DNA of 64,000 bases from Marthasterias glacialis (GCA_911728455.2 OU452225.1:10018106-10082105), one strand, 5' to 3'. Positions 40,531 through 54,789 are shown, counted from the stretch's first letter. The notes: generated by a model not told the origin, from the sequence alone. Translations and numbers: made by a program.

Positions 40531-40674
40531 TCATCGGTCAATCCACTGCACAAGGAAGGCCTCTTCATTGATATTCCATTCCTCTCTACTCGGTGCTACT
40601 CGATCCCATGTAATGACCCAGATTTCCTTTATCTCATCCATCCATCTTCTTTTCTGTCTGCATGGTTCCTGCCA
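40531..40674 (-). pseudogene. RTE-like LINE C-terminal fragment
   Basis: The minus strand is open for 48 codons to a TGA: CRQKRRWMDEIKEIW, VITWDRVAPSREEWN, INEEAFLVQWIDR. The WDRVA..REEW...EEAF..QWI pattern is the terminal block of RTE-type LINE proteins. It is truncated at its 5' side. Confidence 0.65.
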
Positions 40675-42059
40675 GTGACTGTACGTATTTTTTTTACAAA
40701 GTGCAATTTGCCTGCATGATAAAAATTCACTAAGATCATGTTGTCAAAACCGCATATTCAGGGTTGTTGCCAATATGCCACAGTAAAAAAAACCCACAAT
40801 TTTGTGAATCTAAAATGTTCGTCACTATTCTGTGGCATGTAGATGGAGAAATTACATTTTGTCTGCCATGGAGAAAGGAGCGCACCCACATTGATAGCTT
40901 CAAGTTGGTTGATGAAATGAGAGGCGACTCTTCCGATTTTTTCTCCATCTTGGTTTACGAGGAGGCAAAAAGTAGCGGGGAAATGGTTAAAGCACGCGGA
41001 CAACATTGGTAATTGTCAATATTGTCAAATAAGACCAGTATTAAGCCGAACTTCACGTGACCCAACATGCACGTGAAATAATACATCAAATTCACTTGTA
41101 TGTCATTCGGCTATTCGACTAACTAATTTTTGTTTGAATTCTTAGCAGCCAGGTGAGGCTGTTCCAGCCTTTACATCTATTCATAACACGTTCAACCAAC
41201 TTAATAATAGCTAAAAACTCACTACGAGATAGAGGTAGGTTGGCTGTGGCAAAGGTGTTTATTTAATTGACATCCTTGTCTGTTCCGAAGCCTACGTATT
41301 TTCATTAGAAAGAATTCATAGGTTGAAAGTCAATAGATAACACACACACTTTCTACTTGTCTCCATCAGAAACCAGTATACCTAGATGGCATGCAATTAA
41401 ATCAATAGACACGCTCGCATATTAGCTCGGGCTGGAAATGGGCCGTCTTCTTCATTATAAAGTAATTGAAAGAATTAAAAACATTCGCATGTTGATCGGT
41501 TCCATTTGAAGGTCACTGGACGAAGCTTGTGACACAAACAAATATAGTTAATTATAAAAATGTAAATGATTAGCTCAATACAAAGGCTCACAGATTATAA
41601 ATTTCATCCGAGTACCACTCCTGCAGAGAAAACAAATTCTGTCTCGTTACATACAGTAACGGCTGAGATAAGTTTCCCGCCCAAAACACCAAATGCAAAA
41701 CACCAAAAACACCAACGCAAAACACCAAGCGCAATGATTATGCGCAAAAGCCATGATGATAAAACATAAACCGTTAGTTGTTTCACAGTAAAACCGGTTC
41801 ACCTAATTTGATGTAATTTTCACTGTTGACTGGATAGTGTGTTTATTTACTTATTTATTTTATATTTGACGCAATTGGGATGAAAAACCCCTTACTCTTT
41901 CAACCAAGAAACAAATAAATTTAGGTACATAAACAGGCTAGGCCTAGCAATGAAAAATCTGCGTGTTCTTTGTACGGGAAATGTTTTGGCATATGCATTC
42001 ACGCCATTGTTTTATGTTAAAATATGAAAATGAGTGACCATGTCTTTTTTTTTTTTTTT

Positions 42060-42200
42060 TTTAATGGAAGTCGCCAGACACACAAGGCCAGTAAGCCACT
42101 CGAGGTGTGGGCTACAAATCAACCGTTTTTCCAGGGGCCGTTGCCACCTATTCCTGGGGCTGAAACAGGGTTACCCCCTTTACAGTCTGTAAGGAGTCTT
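42060..42200. repeat. dispersed repeat sharing CCACTCGAGGTGTGGGCTAC
   Basis: Reverse-complement partner of the block at 24299-24318. It follows a poly-T run at about 42045-42062. It has no other recognisable content. Confidence 0.4.
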
Positions 42201-42628
42201 TGTTTAGTTAACAGTCAGAAGCTGTTTCCGCTGAATAATTTCGTTAAACCTGCCGTTATTTGATCACAATTCCACTTTTATAGCCCGCTGGTCATTATTG
42301 TAATTAGTATTTTAATTCAAAACTTTATGACCGTGACGTGTAGGCCTAATTATGGCGACTTCATAAAGAGAAGCCATTAAAATTGGCGACGTTGAAGTAC
42401 AAGTTATTTCTATTTGGTCAAAACACTGAGAGTTTAAGTTTGTGTTTAAAATAATAATATGCATTGTGATTCAAAATATTCACCACCATCCACAATGATG
42501 ACAATGAGGCGGATTGCGAAATACCGGTCTGCCCTCTATAACAGTCTGGTGTCGTATTATACACAAGCTCTTGAGGGGACGAGACTTCAACAAAGATAAC
42601 CACAACCCAACCTCGTTTCCACTATTAT

Positions 42629-42700
42629 ACACATATGGACTGGCAATGATGTCACCGGACGTTTACCCATCCCGAGGGACTTATGCCAGTCCATATGTGT
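42629..42700. repeat. 17-bp perfect inverted repeat with 38-base loop
   Basis: ACACATATGGACTGGCA at 42629-42645 and its exact complement TGCCAGTCCATATGTGT at 42684-42700. The loop has no obvious content. Confidence 0.85.
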
Positions 42701-43592
42701 TTTATTTTAATTCAATAATTAATTGCCATGAGCAATTCAACCATGAGCAATAGGCCTAACAATTGAAGGAACGCTTTTAAATTCCTTATATTTAGTTTTT
42801 TTAAAGTTAATGTTCACTTTTCACACCATGAGAGGGCGCTGTAACCAGTCAAAAATGTTGAGTATTGACCAAATTCATCAGTGCCCAGTTTGGGAATATT
42901 GTCCGCAAATTATGCGTGTTTGATGTCTTGACACCCTTCTAGTTCACGTGGCGCAACTTCTCATGTACTGTACCCCACGTGACCGTGTTTTAGCCAACCA
43001 AGATACAGAACCAGCATGAGGTGTGTTACAAAATAAGATAGCATTGATATCATTGATAATCACTGATGCCATCATCCACTGTAAAGGTAAATGTACCATT
43101 ACATTTTGATTATTTTTACCACTTGAAATACCAACCACAAAAAAGTACATCGACCAAATCAATCAAGAACATGTAGTTTATTTATTGTTATGGGTCTGCC
43201 GCTAAATTATGCGGGTATTTTACGAGGAAATTTCTAGAATATATTTTGCATTTACGATTTTTGTATAACCCTGGGAGTAATTCAGTCATGGTCATGAGTC
43301 ATAGTCGAGTCAGCATGTGGAATGAAAACAATCTTGTTAATTAGATTTATAGATTCCAGAACCTGAAGTTATAAAAAACTGCAATTACCTTTTTTCAAAT
43401 TGATTACAGTTCCTTTAGTCTTATCCCGGAATTGTTGTTTATCAGAACCCTAGATTTAAACTTCAAACCACTGCACTAGACAAAGATCGGCAAGCCGATC
43501 AGCTTAACCATGAAGTATGGCAATCACATGCCGGAAATACTGAGCTTTGGTGGACTTGATTACTTATTGCTTAAACAAAAGTAATCATAATA

Positions 43593-43850
43593 CATAACCA
43601 TAACTGCCTCCAGGATTTGACCTAATCCAAAAGGTCAACTTGAAGGTCGGGTCCTGAACTGAAAATTTCCCAATGTTTCCCATATAAAAAAAAATAAATA
43701 GAATAAATCATTCATTCATTTTAGAGACCATTTTTAGCGGCCACAAACAAAACGAGTGTAACCAACATAACTGCCCCTAACTGCCAAGGTCAAAGTTAAG
43801 GTCAAGTCCTGAATTGAAAGTTTCCCAATGTTTCCCATGTTAAAATGGTA
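43593..43850 (+). repeat. diverged direct repeat pair
   Basis: Both halves read CATAACTGCC, then AAGGTCAA, GTCCTGAA.TGAAA, and TTTCCCAATGTTTCCCAT. They are about 170 bases apart. Confidence 0.65.
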
Positions 43851-44782
43851 TATATATTCCAAACCAAAACCACTTGGTGTTATTTTTGCAGACATTTCAC
43901 TGAAAACAACTTCCTTTCAAAAGATTCAACACTATTAGCCCGGCCATGTCTGAGCACATGGTGGTGACTGAATGAAACACATTTCCATATCCAAGCCAAA
44001 ATGTTGTACTGCCTTTCAACCGATTTCATGACATTCTAAACCACTTAAAAAAAAAAAGCAACCAACAGAAAGCATCATGAACTCTGCCATTTACAGTGAA
44101 GACGAAGAAGGAAAAATACCACACACACAAAAATAAACCACACACCCAACAAACCAACAACATACAAACACTGGACAAACATTGCCCTAAACATAACTCC
44201 TTATAACGTTTGTGATGGTACCTGCCCATGCGAATGAGGTCAGCTCAGGTAAACACAAATTCAAAACGACTTAACGGTTGAGAAGTTTGTCTACCCGGTG
44301 AATCCTTGGGGGATGCCCAAGGTGTGTACGGTGCGCATGTAAAACGTCTTAAATTATTCACGAAAACAATTCATATTTACAATCAGACATTTCGATTCGG
44401 TTTTGGTGTGACGTCGACGACGGCTGTTGTATCATAATACTGGAACTTTGCATAATTCAACTAATTTCTTGGGAAGGAAATTATGGTCAACGTTATTGTT
44501 GTTGTTTTTTTGTATTTTTTTTAAAACTGTTTTAATGCTGCATTCTATATCGGGAAAGTTTCAATACGAAGGGAATAGTCCATACTAACAAATAATACAA
44601 TCAAATACATCGGGGGAAAAAAATAACAAATACAAATCAACACACCATGAAATCGGGTTGCACCTTTAACCGTAGGCCTAATGCTTCGTTAAAAACCCCG
44701 TCATGCAACAGCCGTTGTAAACGCAACGGTGGCAACAACCGCTCATCCTCCCTGCCTCTTTTCAAACTGTTGCCTGCCCACA

Positions 44783-44877
44783 ATGCGCATCATTGTAGAG
44801 CGGGCTCAGCTGGTGTTACTTCGCCGCAGGGTGGACACTGTGATCGTCTACAGACTGTTTGAGCTGTCGTGTGGAAG
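44783..44877 (+). CDS. candidate first coding exon
   Basis: An ATG at 44783 opens 31 codons, MRIIVERAQLVLLRRRVD then TVIVYRLFELSCG, running directly into a strong donor GGAAG/GTAAGC (phase 2). The surrounding 44640-45230 is CG-richer than the region. A second overlapping frame (44647-44862) is also open, which lowers certainty. No family recognised and no downstream exon found. Confidence 0.25.
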
Positions 44878-45229
44878 GTAAGCCTTCATTAATTCTCATC
44901 CCGTACCTGGGTTTGTCTCAAAATGAAACAACAAAACCATCAAAGCTTACCCGGTGCGTCTCCACCACGCAGGTAAACGTATTGATACTATAGCGGGAGT
45001 TAGTGCTCGCACAGAAGTGAATTTTTTTTTCAAGCGGGAGTTAGCAGCGCATGGCGTGGGTGAGGCCCCCGTGAAAACCAGGCCTTTCCGTACCACTACC
45101 TCCCCGCTATTCCTTATCAACTCAACTGATGCCGTGTTATTCTTCATCGCTCACACAATCTACATTCCTGCTTCGAGAGCTTGGCTGGACATAGTGCATC
45201 TCTTAACTGATATCGCGTGTTATTAATTG

Positions 45230-48200
45230 ACTGTACTGTATGGATGGAACATAGAGCGAGGGTTAGAGTTACCATCGAGAGCCTGCAGTCGGCCGAGGAC
45301 TTTTAATTACATACTGGGTGCTTCATGAATGGCTGGAATATTAGATACAACACCTACTGTTTAATTCCACCATGATTCACCATCGCTACAAGAGGTAGGT
45401 ATAATAACGTGTGAGACATTTTGGCTGTTAAATCAATATAGCCAAGCATCCTCAGTCGATTTTTGTCGAGTTTCTCAATGCGATTGAAACTGCAGTACTG
45501 TTATTGATAAGAGAGGGGCTTAAGTGGAACAAAAAACAGGGGCACCTTTTAAAGACCAGGTACCGGTACAGCTTTGAGCGTGTTTTAGATGACAACTTCT
45601 AAATCTTGTAGCAAATACAGCCATTGTTGATTTAATCTCCCCTCCTCCCCCACGGCTTTAGCCAGGAGGGATTGCTGTTAAACCCTAGGGGAGGCTAGGG
45701 CTGCCTCAATGGGGCTTGAGTTAATAAAAATGAACGATGTGAATAACAATACTGTAAAATTAAATAAAACTCCAATGCGATATTGGATTTTTTTTATCAA
45801 AACATGTTTTCAAGTAAACCGCGCATGTAGCGGGTATACAGAAAACATGTTTTCGTGTTTTCGGTTGTTGCCAAAGGTGACTTGTAGAGAACTACCAATA
45901 ATGGTGAACAAACAAAAAATCTTCTTCAGTTTCGAATCTTGAATGAAAGTGAGTCTAAATGCCGCAAAAGAGCAAAGAATTAATCATTTTACACATACGC
46001 GACACTGAACAACACTGTGTAGCGAATGGTCGTTGTTTTCCCACTTCTTCCTGTTTATTTTGTCCTTTCCTTTAACACATTTTCTTTCAGTTATAGAGCA
46101 GAAATGCCTTCCCTGAGGCAAAAAAATTGGCCTCCAATAAGTGCTTTACAGATTCTATTTCTATATTTACTCACTGGAGATGGCAATACAAATAAATTCC
46201 GGGGGAAATAGCACATTCTAACCCTTGAAAAACAAAAAGCAAGCGATCAGTAACCACTTTTCGATCCTCTTGTTTTGAAATCGATGATTACTTGTGTTTG
46301 AAGTATCGATTTGCGTGACTGTAACAGTAAGACATGTTCCTGGAACTATACTCCCAGTATATGCCCAACAAACGCCCGAACACTTCTTCTCTTTTGTTCC
46401 AATAATGTCCAGAGGGCACCATGAATCCTGTACAAGGTCACGGTATCCCACGGTGCGAATACTAGGCGTACACATATGGAAAGCTGACTTGCAGTTTGAC
46501 ATTATTTTTTGTGTATGTTGCGCCACATTTTTAAACGTGAAGAAGTTTCTTTCCAGATTCCTGCTGTCCGAATTGATTTATGACATTACATTCAATACGC
46601 ATGCGTACCAAACTTTTCGCGAGTCGTCTGGCTTTCCTTTCCGTTCCAAATGCTCCTCTCTTCGTCTGGTTCCATTCGCTTTCAATCGTTGACGAACAGC
46701 GCATCAATTCTATCTCAGTGTCAAGTGAAATCCTTTGTAAATCATAAACTATGGCTTTTAAAAAAACACCTTTTATGTTATGTTTTCACGCACGCATTCG
46801 AGCGTAGGTTTCTATATATCTCATAATTTCCTGTACCGACATTTTGTATGACTATAAATAATACATGGTGATATTAATTATTAATGATCATTGTTTAAAA
46901 TATTAAACTTGACTGAACATTATAGTTTAATATTAATCCTACATAAATAGTTCATTTTAAGCCTGCCTAATGATGTCAGCATAGTTGGATAGCCGACTTG
47001 ACAATGACTGTAACCGGTGCATGATATTGTTTACAAAAGAGCCACAGAGCCTGGACTTCCTGCAGGCACAATTTTTCCTTATAAAACCCAATCAGATTTA
47101 TAAACCTTTCATGTCACAAATCATACATGTTCACATAATGTGTTGTTGTGTAAAGGTTATGGGGCAGACAAAACCTGTTAATGAAACAACATTCACGGTG
47201 CGGTGAACACTGCAGAAACACGATCCTCAAGTTGTAAATTACGTTTCGCGTTCCGTCGTTGTTTCTGCGTGTACAGAATCAAATTCTTTAGTAAATTTTA
47301 CAGTTTTCTTTCTCAAAGTGCACGTAGACTTAGTCAAACCCAAGCTTTAAACAACTCAAGGTTAATTAAGGTAATTTTTTTACACAAATAAATTATCATG
47401 GACGAAGTAATTTTATTAAGACGGGTTTCAGACACACCACCCAAAGCAAGGATCTCAACAAGATGAGAATCTGATAAATGACTTCTGACTTCTCCTCATC
47501 AGTAATTCACAGATCCTTCTTGAGACTCTCAGAGGAGATGCAGTTACATCTTGACAAAGAGCTCTCCTGGTTATTTGCGACTACCTCCCCTGATAAAATC
47601 AACCCATCTTCCAGACTTATAAATAGTCAGGACCCTCCTTTTATTATTCAGTTTTATGAGACGGGTTGTAAATCAAGGACTTATATGTGAAAATGCTTTT
47701 AACATTCGGGGATGGAGTTTTGGGTTGACGTGGGAGATAATATTGCTCTGTGTGCAGGTTCCGTCCACTGTCTCCATCTTCAATGCAGATGCCTGGCGCA
47801 GCTTTGACGTGATTTTTGATTTCGAGTCAACTAATCTTTTTAGATATTTCACAGAAGCATCTTGCAGCACAATATAGGATGAATGTAGTTTTTATGAAGT
47901 TAAATTCAAAGACCGTAACATTTGATCGTAGCTATATACAGAGTTGCACGATCATGGTAGGTTAAATTTCATGGTTAATGTTAAACGTAAGGTAGCTGAT
48001 ATCGACAGCAATCAACTACCTTTTTAAAACGGGTAGTGCTCTCTTGCATGTGGTCCTTCCAAATAGTTGTGAATGAAAATAAATTACAATACAGGCAACA
48101 CAAGAATCACCACTGTAAGAAGGATAGTTTCCTTAAATTGGCAATCCATCAATTAACATCCCTCTTTCCAGAGACCTAAACAACTTAGCAGTTCTAACTC

Positions 48201-50150
48201 ATCGATCGTTTGCAATGCCCGAGAGGCGTAATTGGACAACCGGGGAGCAGAGGCGCGTGAGTCCCCATAGCCGGCCGGCTAAGACCCGTCGCCACCCGTC
48301 ACTTCCGAGCCCCAATGCTCTTCAATTAACACACACTCAGATCGGTACTTCACAGCCGCTAGATACCTCGTATTGACTGTCAAGAAATCGCCAAAAAGGT
48401 CATTAAGGTGTGGTTTCACATTATTGTCCAAGTTTAAGATAGGGTTTTAAAGCACCATGGATCATAAAAGAGGACTTACATGTTATAAATCATCCACTCG
48501 CTGCTGTAAAACGCATTTGCCTTTGTTTTTGTCCATATGGATACTTGAATCGCACCTATTTATCTTTTCTCATCAAGTAGAGAGCAATAAAAATCATTTC
48601 GAGGAAGATTCACGTAATAACATAATGTTCAAACATTTTCAAATATTTACTGATAACCCCCGTTTTTTTTTTTAAATCAATTTAAACAAATGCCAACAAT
48701 CGTTACCTAAACAGCATTTATGAAGTGAATTTACAGCTTCAGCAAAAAACATCACATGACAGCTAAATATACCAACATCATTTCGCGCGCAAAAACACGT
48801 TGGTTTCTGCAATCCACGACACCACATACACGTTGACTACCTTTAAAAGCCCCTTTGGCAGTTCAATTTTCTTAACCCTGATATGTACGTGACACTAAGG
48901 TCTAATCTACCAATATCCCTCTTTCATCGGGAAATACTTGTAATAGTTCCAAGCGAGTGGCGTGCTGCTGTGTTCTTGCATGCATAATTTTGTCACAATA
49001 TTACCATGTATCGTGAATTCAGTAGTTCGATTTGAGAGGGAGGCTTATTGAGTTGAATCGTGGATGATCTTAGCGTGGTTTGATTCACACCGTAATGACC
49101 TGTTGAGAATAAACTGCTCGAGCGTTCTACGCCGGCACCTTGCCGCCATTATTACCGTGAGGAGGATATTACATTATTTCAGTTCACAAAACAGCAATGA
49201 CGAGGACTTAATATTGGCCATAGGTTTGTTGGCGCTCTCTGCACAAACGTCACAGACATGATTTGCATAAGTGACCTTTGCCTGTGGTAGACACTGGTAG
49301 AAAAATGTCATGGTCTTTGTCATTTTTTTTATGAAACTGGTAGAGGCTCGATTTCAAAGTAGTTTAACTGAATTCAGCGTGTATGAGCAAATCTTGCAGT
49401 GACAGAATTAGGGTCCCAATCTCTGCGGTCGATAGTCTGTGGAATTTTGTTTTCAAGTTTGTTGTCTTTGAAGCTCAAAATGATGCAAACATCTCGTGTT
49501 TACGCGTGAATGTTTTACGTGGTCAATAAGTAAACGTGCAGTTCATGATAATTGCATGATTTCATACGGTAATCGATATCAACTTTCTGTTTCATATTGC
49601 TTTTAACAGACTTTCAATCGAATAATTATTATTATTATTATAATTATGCTCAATGTACGCTCTACCAAAATCCCATGCAGCTCTAACAATGTTAGTGTAT
49701 CACAAGAAAAACAAAACATAACAAATTAATTTTAAGAACAAGGTACACAATGTAGGTCTTTTGTAATTTCTTGAATATTAGTTGAGTTTCAGTATTGGTC
49801 CATTTATTGGACCGTGAATGTTCTGTCTCCAGCATGATTGTGGGTTCTTGGGTGGCTGAACGGAAAGGATTGGAGGGGAGATTATGTTGAGATGGTTAAC
49901 GACGTTGATGATAAATTGTAATCTAGTAACTGATTGATGAATGTTTTCTAAACCGAGCCTCGTGACCGCTCGTTCCCATTCGGTGATGCTCGGCCATGCT
50001 TGGTCTTCAAAAAGGAATGCAACCATGCTGACTTCGCACTCTGCGAATTCGTTTGCTTACTTGTAACTTTTGTAGTGAATTCCATGGTCATTGGGAAAGT
50101 ATATACTAATGCTCAGTGTCATTCAAATTATTAAGTATATTTTTATTGTA
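45230..50150. other. gene-poor stretch
   Basis: AT-rich with short frames lacking domains or convincing splice sites. A CG-rich patch lies at 48190-48300 (GGCGCGTGAG, AGCCGGCCGGCT), which could be regulatory. (ATT)n occurs near 49625. Nothing else supported. Confidence 0.35.
47028..47069 (+). repeat. 42-bp near-identical repeat, copy 1
   Basis: TGTTTACAAAAGAGCCACAG followed by AGCCTGGACTTCCTGCAGGC. The same 42 bases with one mismatch are at 53345-53386, more than 6 kb away. Confidence 0.85.
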
Positions 50151-50158
50151 ATACCCGT

Positions 50159-50396
50159 AATAGACCGGTCCATTAAGCCCCGCCCCATAAACATATTGAC
50201 CAATCACAGAATTGGTTACATCACCACTGTACACGTGGGCATCACAATGTGCGTCTCTCCAATGTCACACAGCACGACACGAACGTGCGCGCTATAAGTA
50301 CGCGCACGTATGTTTACATTTTCCAATAGGATTTTATCGTGTCGGACTTTTGTCGGACTTTCGGTCAACACGTAAGGCTTAATTGGTCGGTCTATT
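50159..50396. mobile_element. 238-bp MITE-like element
   Basis: AATAGACCGGTCCATTAAGC at the left and GCTTAATTGGTCGGTCTATT at the right are imperfect inverted termini. The interior is CG-rich with CCCCGCCCC, two CCAAT-like motifs and GCGCGCTATAAGTACGCGCA. Confidence 0.6.
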
Positions 50397-50462
50397 GTAC
50401 CGTACGTGCATCAGACAGCCACCGTTCACGTGCTGAAGAATAATATAAGTCCCGTTATAGAG

Positions 50463-51222
50463 CAACGTATCGCAAACTATGGGTCGCGACCCCAAAATGG
50501 GTAACGAGAAATTCAGGTCGGTCGCCAGACTTTTTCATGAAGAACTAACAATTTATCGTATTACATTTTGTATTATTCCGTCAGCAACTAAAGACTACGT
50601 CACAATCGATTTATCGCCAAGAAAACATGGTATGTTTCCTCAAAGGTAGAATACAGGATTGGTATTCATCAAATTTTAAAATTTAGTATCAGTCTGAAAG
50701 CTTTTACTGATTGTGAAGTGAATACCGATAACAATCTTCCATAGAAATATTTCTGTCTGACGTACCGTCAAAGACGAGAAAATAGAATTTGAAGACCCAG
50801 ATTTTAATTCAGATTGCAACAATAGAAATTAAGGTCAATGTGTGCACATACTGAAAAGTGTGCATGGTTTTCACTATTTTCTCCTGACTCGGACGACGGA
50901 TTGAGCCCAAATTTTCACAGGTTTGTTTATTCATGTGTAATATTGAATCACACAAAGTAAGAACACTGCACTATCAGCTTGACCAATCCTACATTTTACC
51001 TTTAACTTTTATTGTCAGATGTAATTACTCACCAAGGCCTACATAAAATTAAAAAAAAAATTGCTTCACCAAAAATTACTCCGGTTAAGACTTAGCCTGT
51101 TTTTATGACATAAATTCTCTGCCAGCAGGGGGTACAATCAGCCAGGCTGATCGGCGGGTGGGTCGCGGTCGAATGCCTGAAATTGTTATTTTGCCACTGG
51201 CCTAAATTTGTGGACCGCTGCC
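50463..51222. mobile_element. hAT-like non-autonomous element (tentative)
   Basis: The left end, CGTATCGCAAACTATGGGTC then GCGACCCC, and right end, GGTGGGTCGCGGTCG... to TTTGTGGACCGCTG, resemble the CAGNGGTT...GGGTCGCGACCC termini of hAT-family MITEs. No matching 8-bp target duplication is visible and no transposase frame remains. Confidence 0.45.
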
Positions 51223-51229
51223 AGGTTTA

Positions 51230-54200
51230 CACCTGAAAATTCCCACTTCGAATATTGAATATTGCATTAATAAGCCTAACTAATATGAAAACTTTCCTGA
51301 GTGGACTTGAAATTGAGATAACCTTCTGGTCGAGTTCTATAGTTGTGTGTGAAGTTTGCTGCTAATTACCGTTCAAGGAGATTCTTCTAGAAAACGTAAT
51401 TACAGCCGACACAAAGGTCGAGTCTTTCCAAGAATCTATACACGCTTTCAAAACATCTACAAATCTCGGTGTCACGGACGTTACTCTGTAGCACAAATAA
51501 GTTATTATTTTTTTCTTGTATGTAATTATCGTATTTACTTCTTCACTACTAATCATTTATCTAAGTGACCTTTATACTTCCAGACACTAGTATTTTCTGC
51601 GGAAGCTGTTGCTGAGTTATAATACTCAATTGAATTGATTCACCGAACCTTGCTGTTGATGATACTAATAAAACATTTTGGGAAGACGGTGACAATTATC
51701 AACAGGTCAAAATCTTTGATTCCATCAGTAGCCGAAACCCAACGAAAAAGAAAACCGTGCTGCATGATTTATCCCGAGAGGAACTCTTTCAAAATGAAGA
51801 GCAAGGGCCCGTAAACAACACTCCAATTGGAAGGATATACAACCTCCTGGCACATTGCATGAAGAGTGTTGGTTTGCAATCATCCCTCCGTGAGACACAC
51901 TCTCGATCAATAGCAATCCTTAGCATCTCTTCCCGATTCAAGATCTGATGTCTTGGGGGTCACTTCCCCAATGTTAACATGAAAACAGACAAAATCCATT
52001 TTATTGACCATTACCTCGACGAGCTTATAGTGCAAAGGTTAACTCACTTTCATTTTTCACGATCTACCCCCTGAAAATTGGAAAGGTTAAATGACCGTTT
52101 GTGACGAGAGACACGACGAGGTACTGTATTTATATGACTAAGGTTGCAATAAAAATCGATCCAGTCTGGTTTGGATGTTCATTTTGTTTCTTTATTAAAT
52201 CATAATACGCACTTTTCTTATGACCGTTGTGCGAGCGTGTCAGAGCTGAAATCGACGCCGTCGGCTGATCGGATTTTGCGGGTGGGGATTAGGCGTCTTT
52301 TCATTGCTTTAGTTCCGATTAGTTCCAATCCTGCATCATTCAACCCATGAAATCTAACTTACCTTGGATCATTAATATACTTTTTTTTTGTAAATAAACA
52401 TTGAACAATCATGGTATACTAATGCAAATAAAGTACAGCAAGCCTGAATTCCTTTTCATTTAAGCTACAAGTCCGCGGTTATAAATCTTTGAATCATAGT
52501 ACGCAAGATCACTAAACTAATGTTTGACATGCCTACATTAGTTGTTGAAAATCAATCTCTAATTTCATTGTCAGAGTGATGGGTCACCCACCCACAAGTT
52601 GACCGACATAATTCAGTGTTTGATACATAACAACACACAGGCAAAGAAATGCATTCCATGGAAGACAGCAATAATTAGACACTCTAAAGAAAAAAGAAAA
52701 GCTCTTTCTTAAGTTCCATCCTGCTTATTTAAAACTATTTCACAAAAGTTAAGGCCGACATCCTCGTCATGTTCCCTGGCTGCAATAACAAATTATGTAT
52801 ACTGTTCTTCGGTACAAAAATACAAGGGGGAACAGACTATTGTCCCATCCAGCCTCAGTTTGATGACGTTAAAGAATGTGAGAAAACCAACATGGCTCCA
52901 CAATGATTCAGGTCTATGTAATTAAAAGCCCACTGTATTCAGCAGGCGCTTCCTCTGTACAAATAATCCATGCAAACATCCGTTCAAGGTATAAAAGCAA
53001 CCTGGAAATGAATTCCTGTGTTTGTACTCGCCACTTCCCTCATCCCTTCGCAGTTGAAGGCTATTTACTCAAAGATTACCTACGACTGAAGGCAAAGCGA
53101 CCCTAATCATACCATTAATCTGTGGGGGATTTTTAGCCAATTAGTGTACCGACAAGGTTGATGACGTGCATGACAAGGTAATACCCAGAAGGCTATGATA
53201 AATGAGACAGCGCTTTGAATTAGTGATCTAATAATTGCCGCAGAAATGTTCAAAGAATTATTTCATGAGCTCTATAATTAGCTACAACCCCTAATTAGAA
53301 ACATAAAGGAGATCTCTGTGTATTATATAACCTGTGACATCACATGTTTACAAAAGAGCCACAGAGCCTGGACTCCCTGCAGGCACGATTTGTATACAGC
53401 TCAATGGAAGAAAACTTAAAATTTGACATTTTTGTGGAGACAGCTCTGTCCGATTTTTATCAACTTTTGATATGAAGAAAGGGTGCACATCTCAAAACTT
53501 GCACAGCTGTTACCATACTTTTATAACTCTTGGATTGAAGTTGAAATTATTACACCAAATGTGAAATTTCCATTACGACTAGTGTAGTATTTAACCTGCC
53601 AGAAATACCCTGGAATGTACAAGGTCACTCTTTTGTTTTTAAATAAACAAAGGTTAAATTGTCTATTAAAACTTGGATTATCTTGAAATTGAAAAAAACA
53701 AAAACAAAAAACAAACAAACTAAAGTAAAAACCAAACACACAAAGAAATCTTGACCTAAGAAAAAACCTTTTTCAGAAACAGCGATAAGCCTTCAAAGGT
53801 AATACATTTCAGGTAAAAAGTGCAATAAAATACTTTGGTGAGATATCTCAATTTTCTGGTATTAAAATGTTAATTTACATAGGAGCTGTTCTGTTCCCCA
53901 GCTGGATAACAACCCAAATGAGACCGAAAGATTGACCTATGTGATCCGAATGGCGCTCCCTGGATTATAGATGGGCGTTTATACTGATCAAGAATGGATG
54001 TCATGCCTAGAAAGTGATGGGGAATTGTAGTTCTCTAACCGATATTAAGCAATCTTCTATATCGGCAGGTTGAAGTCATAAACCCAAAGACTCTTAGGGA
54101 TTACTAGTCCCTATAAATCAACCTTGATTGCTCCCAATTTCTCCCATTTCGGATTCAAGCTTAAAGATAATGTTTAAGTTCCTTTTTTCCGGTAATGTAG

Positions 54201-54780
54201 CACGAACGAATGTCGCTGCGATCTCAGTGAATGTAATTCATGTATCAAAACAAAATCGCGCCATGTTTGTAATTGAGAAAATAATGTGAAATAGAATAAC
54301 GATGCCTTAAAAAAAGAGGAATCTATATACACTTAAAGTATCAACTCCCCTAAAATAAACAACTTTGGTTCTTGTTTTGGATTTTCTTTCATGGTATAGG
54401 AGATTTGTAAGATGACACATACCTCTCCTTTAAACTAAAATGAGCTCCATCCAAATGGTTTGCATGAGATTGTTGAACATAAGCTGAAGTCTCAAGCCTC
54501 TAGGCACCCATTGCGAGTTAACTTCAACCCCCCCAGGGTTATTATTCGATCGCGTGTAAGTTGATGCATCTAGACTATACATCAGTCGTTCATAGTTTAT
54601 GCCGACTTATTTGATCAAGTATCCATTTGTGTTATTACTGAGAGTTTATAGCACTGAGGGAAATGTTTACCGGTAAACATGAATTTCTTGAAGGCAAAGA
54701 TATAATTGAACGAATGCCACCACGTTCAGTGTATGTTTCATGTTACTTTGGACAGACCGTATTCTCCAATTCGCATTCTG
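51230..54780. other. gene-poor stretch
   Basis: Short frames only (up to about 70 codons) without domains or paired splice sites. The only repeat noted is the 42-bp copy at 53345. Confidence 0.35.
53345..53386 (+). repeat. 42-bp near-identical repeat, copy 2
   Basis: Matches 47028-47069 with one mismatch (CTCC for TTCC) in the same orientation. Confidence 0.85.
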
Positions 54781-54789
54781 CAATTATAT

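Noticed and set aside
46294..46692. 132-codon plus-strand frame
   Set aside because: No recognisable motif, AT-rich codons and an overlapping minus-strand frame; not supported as a gene.
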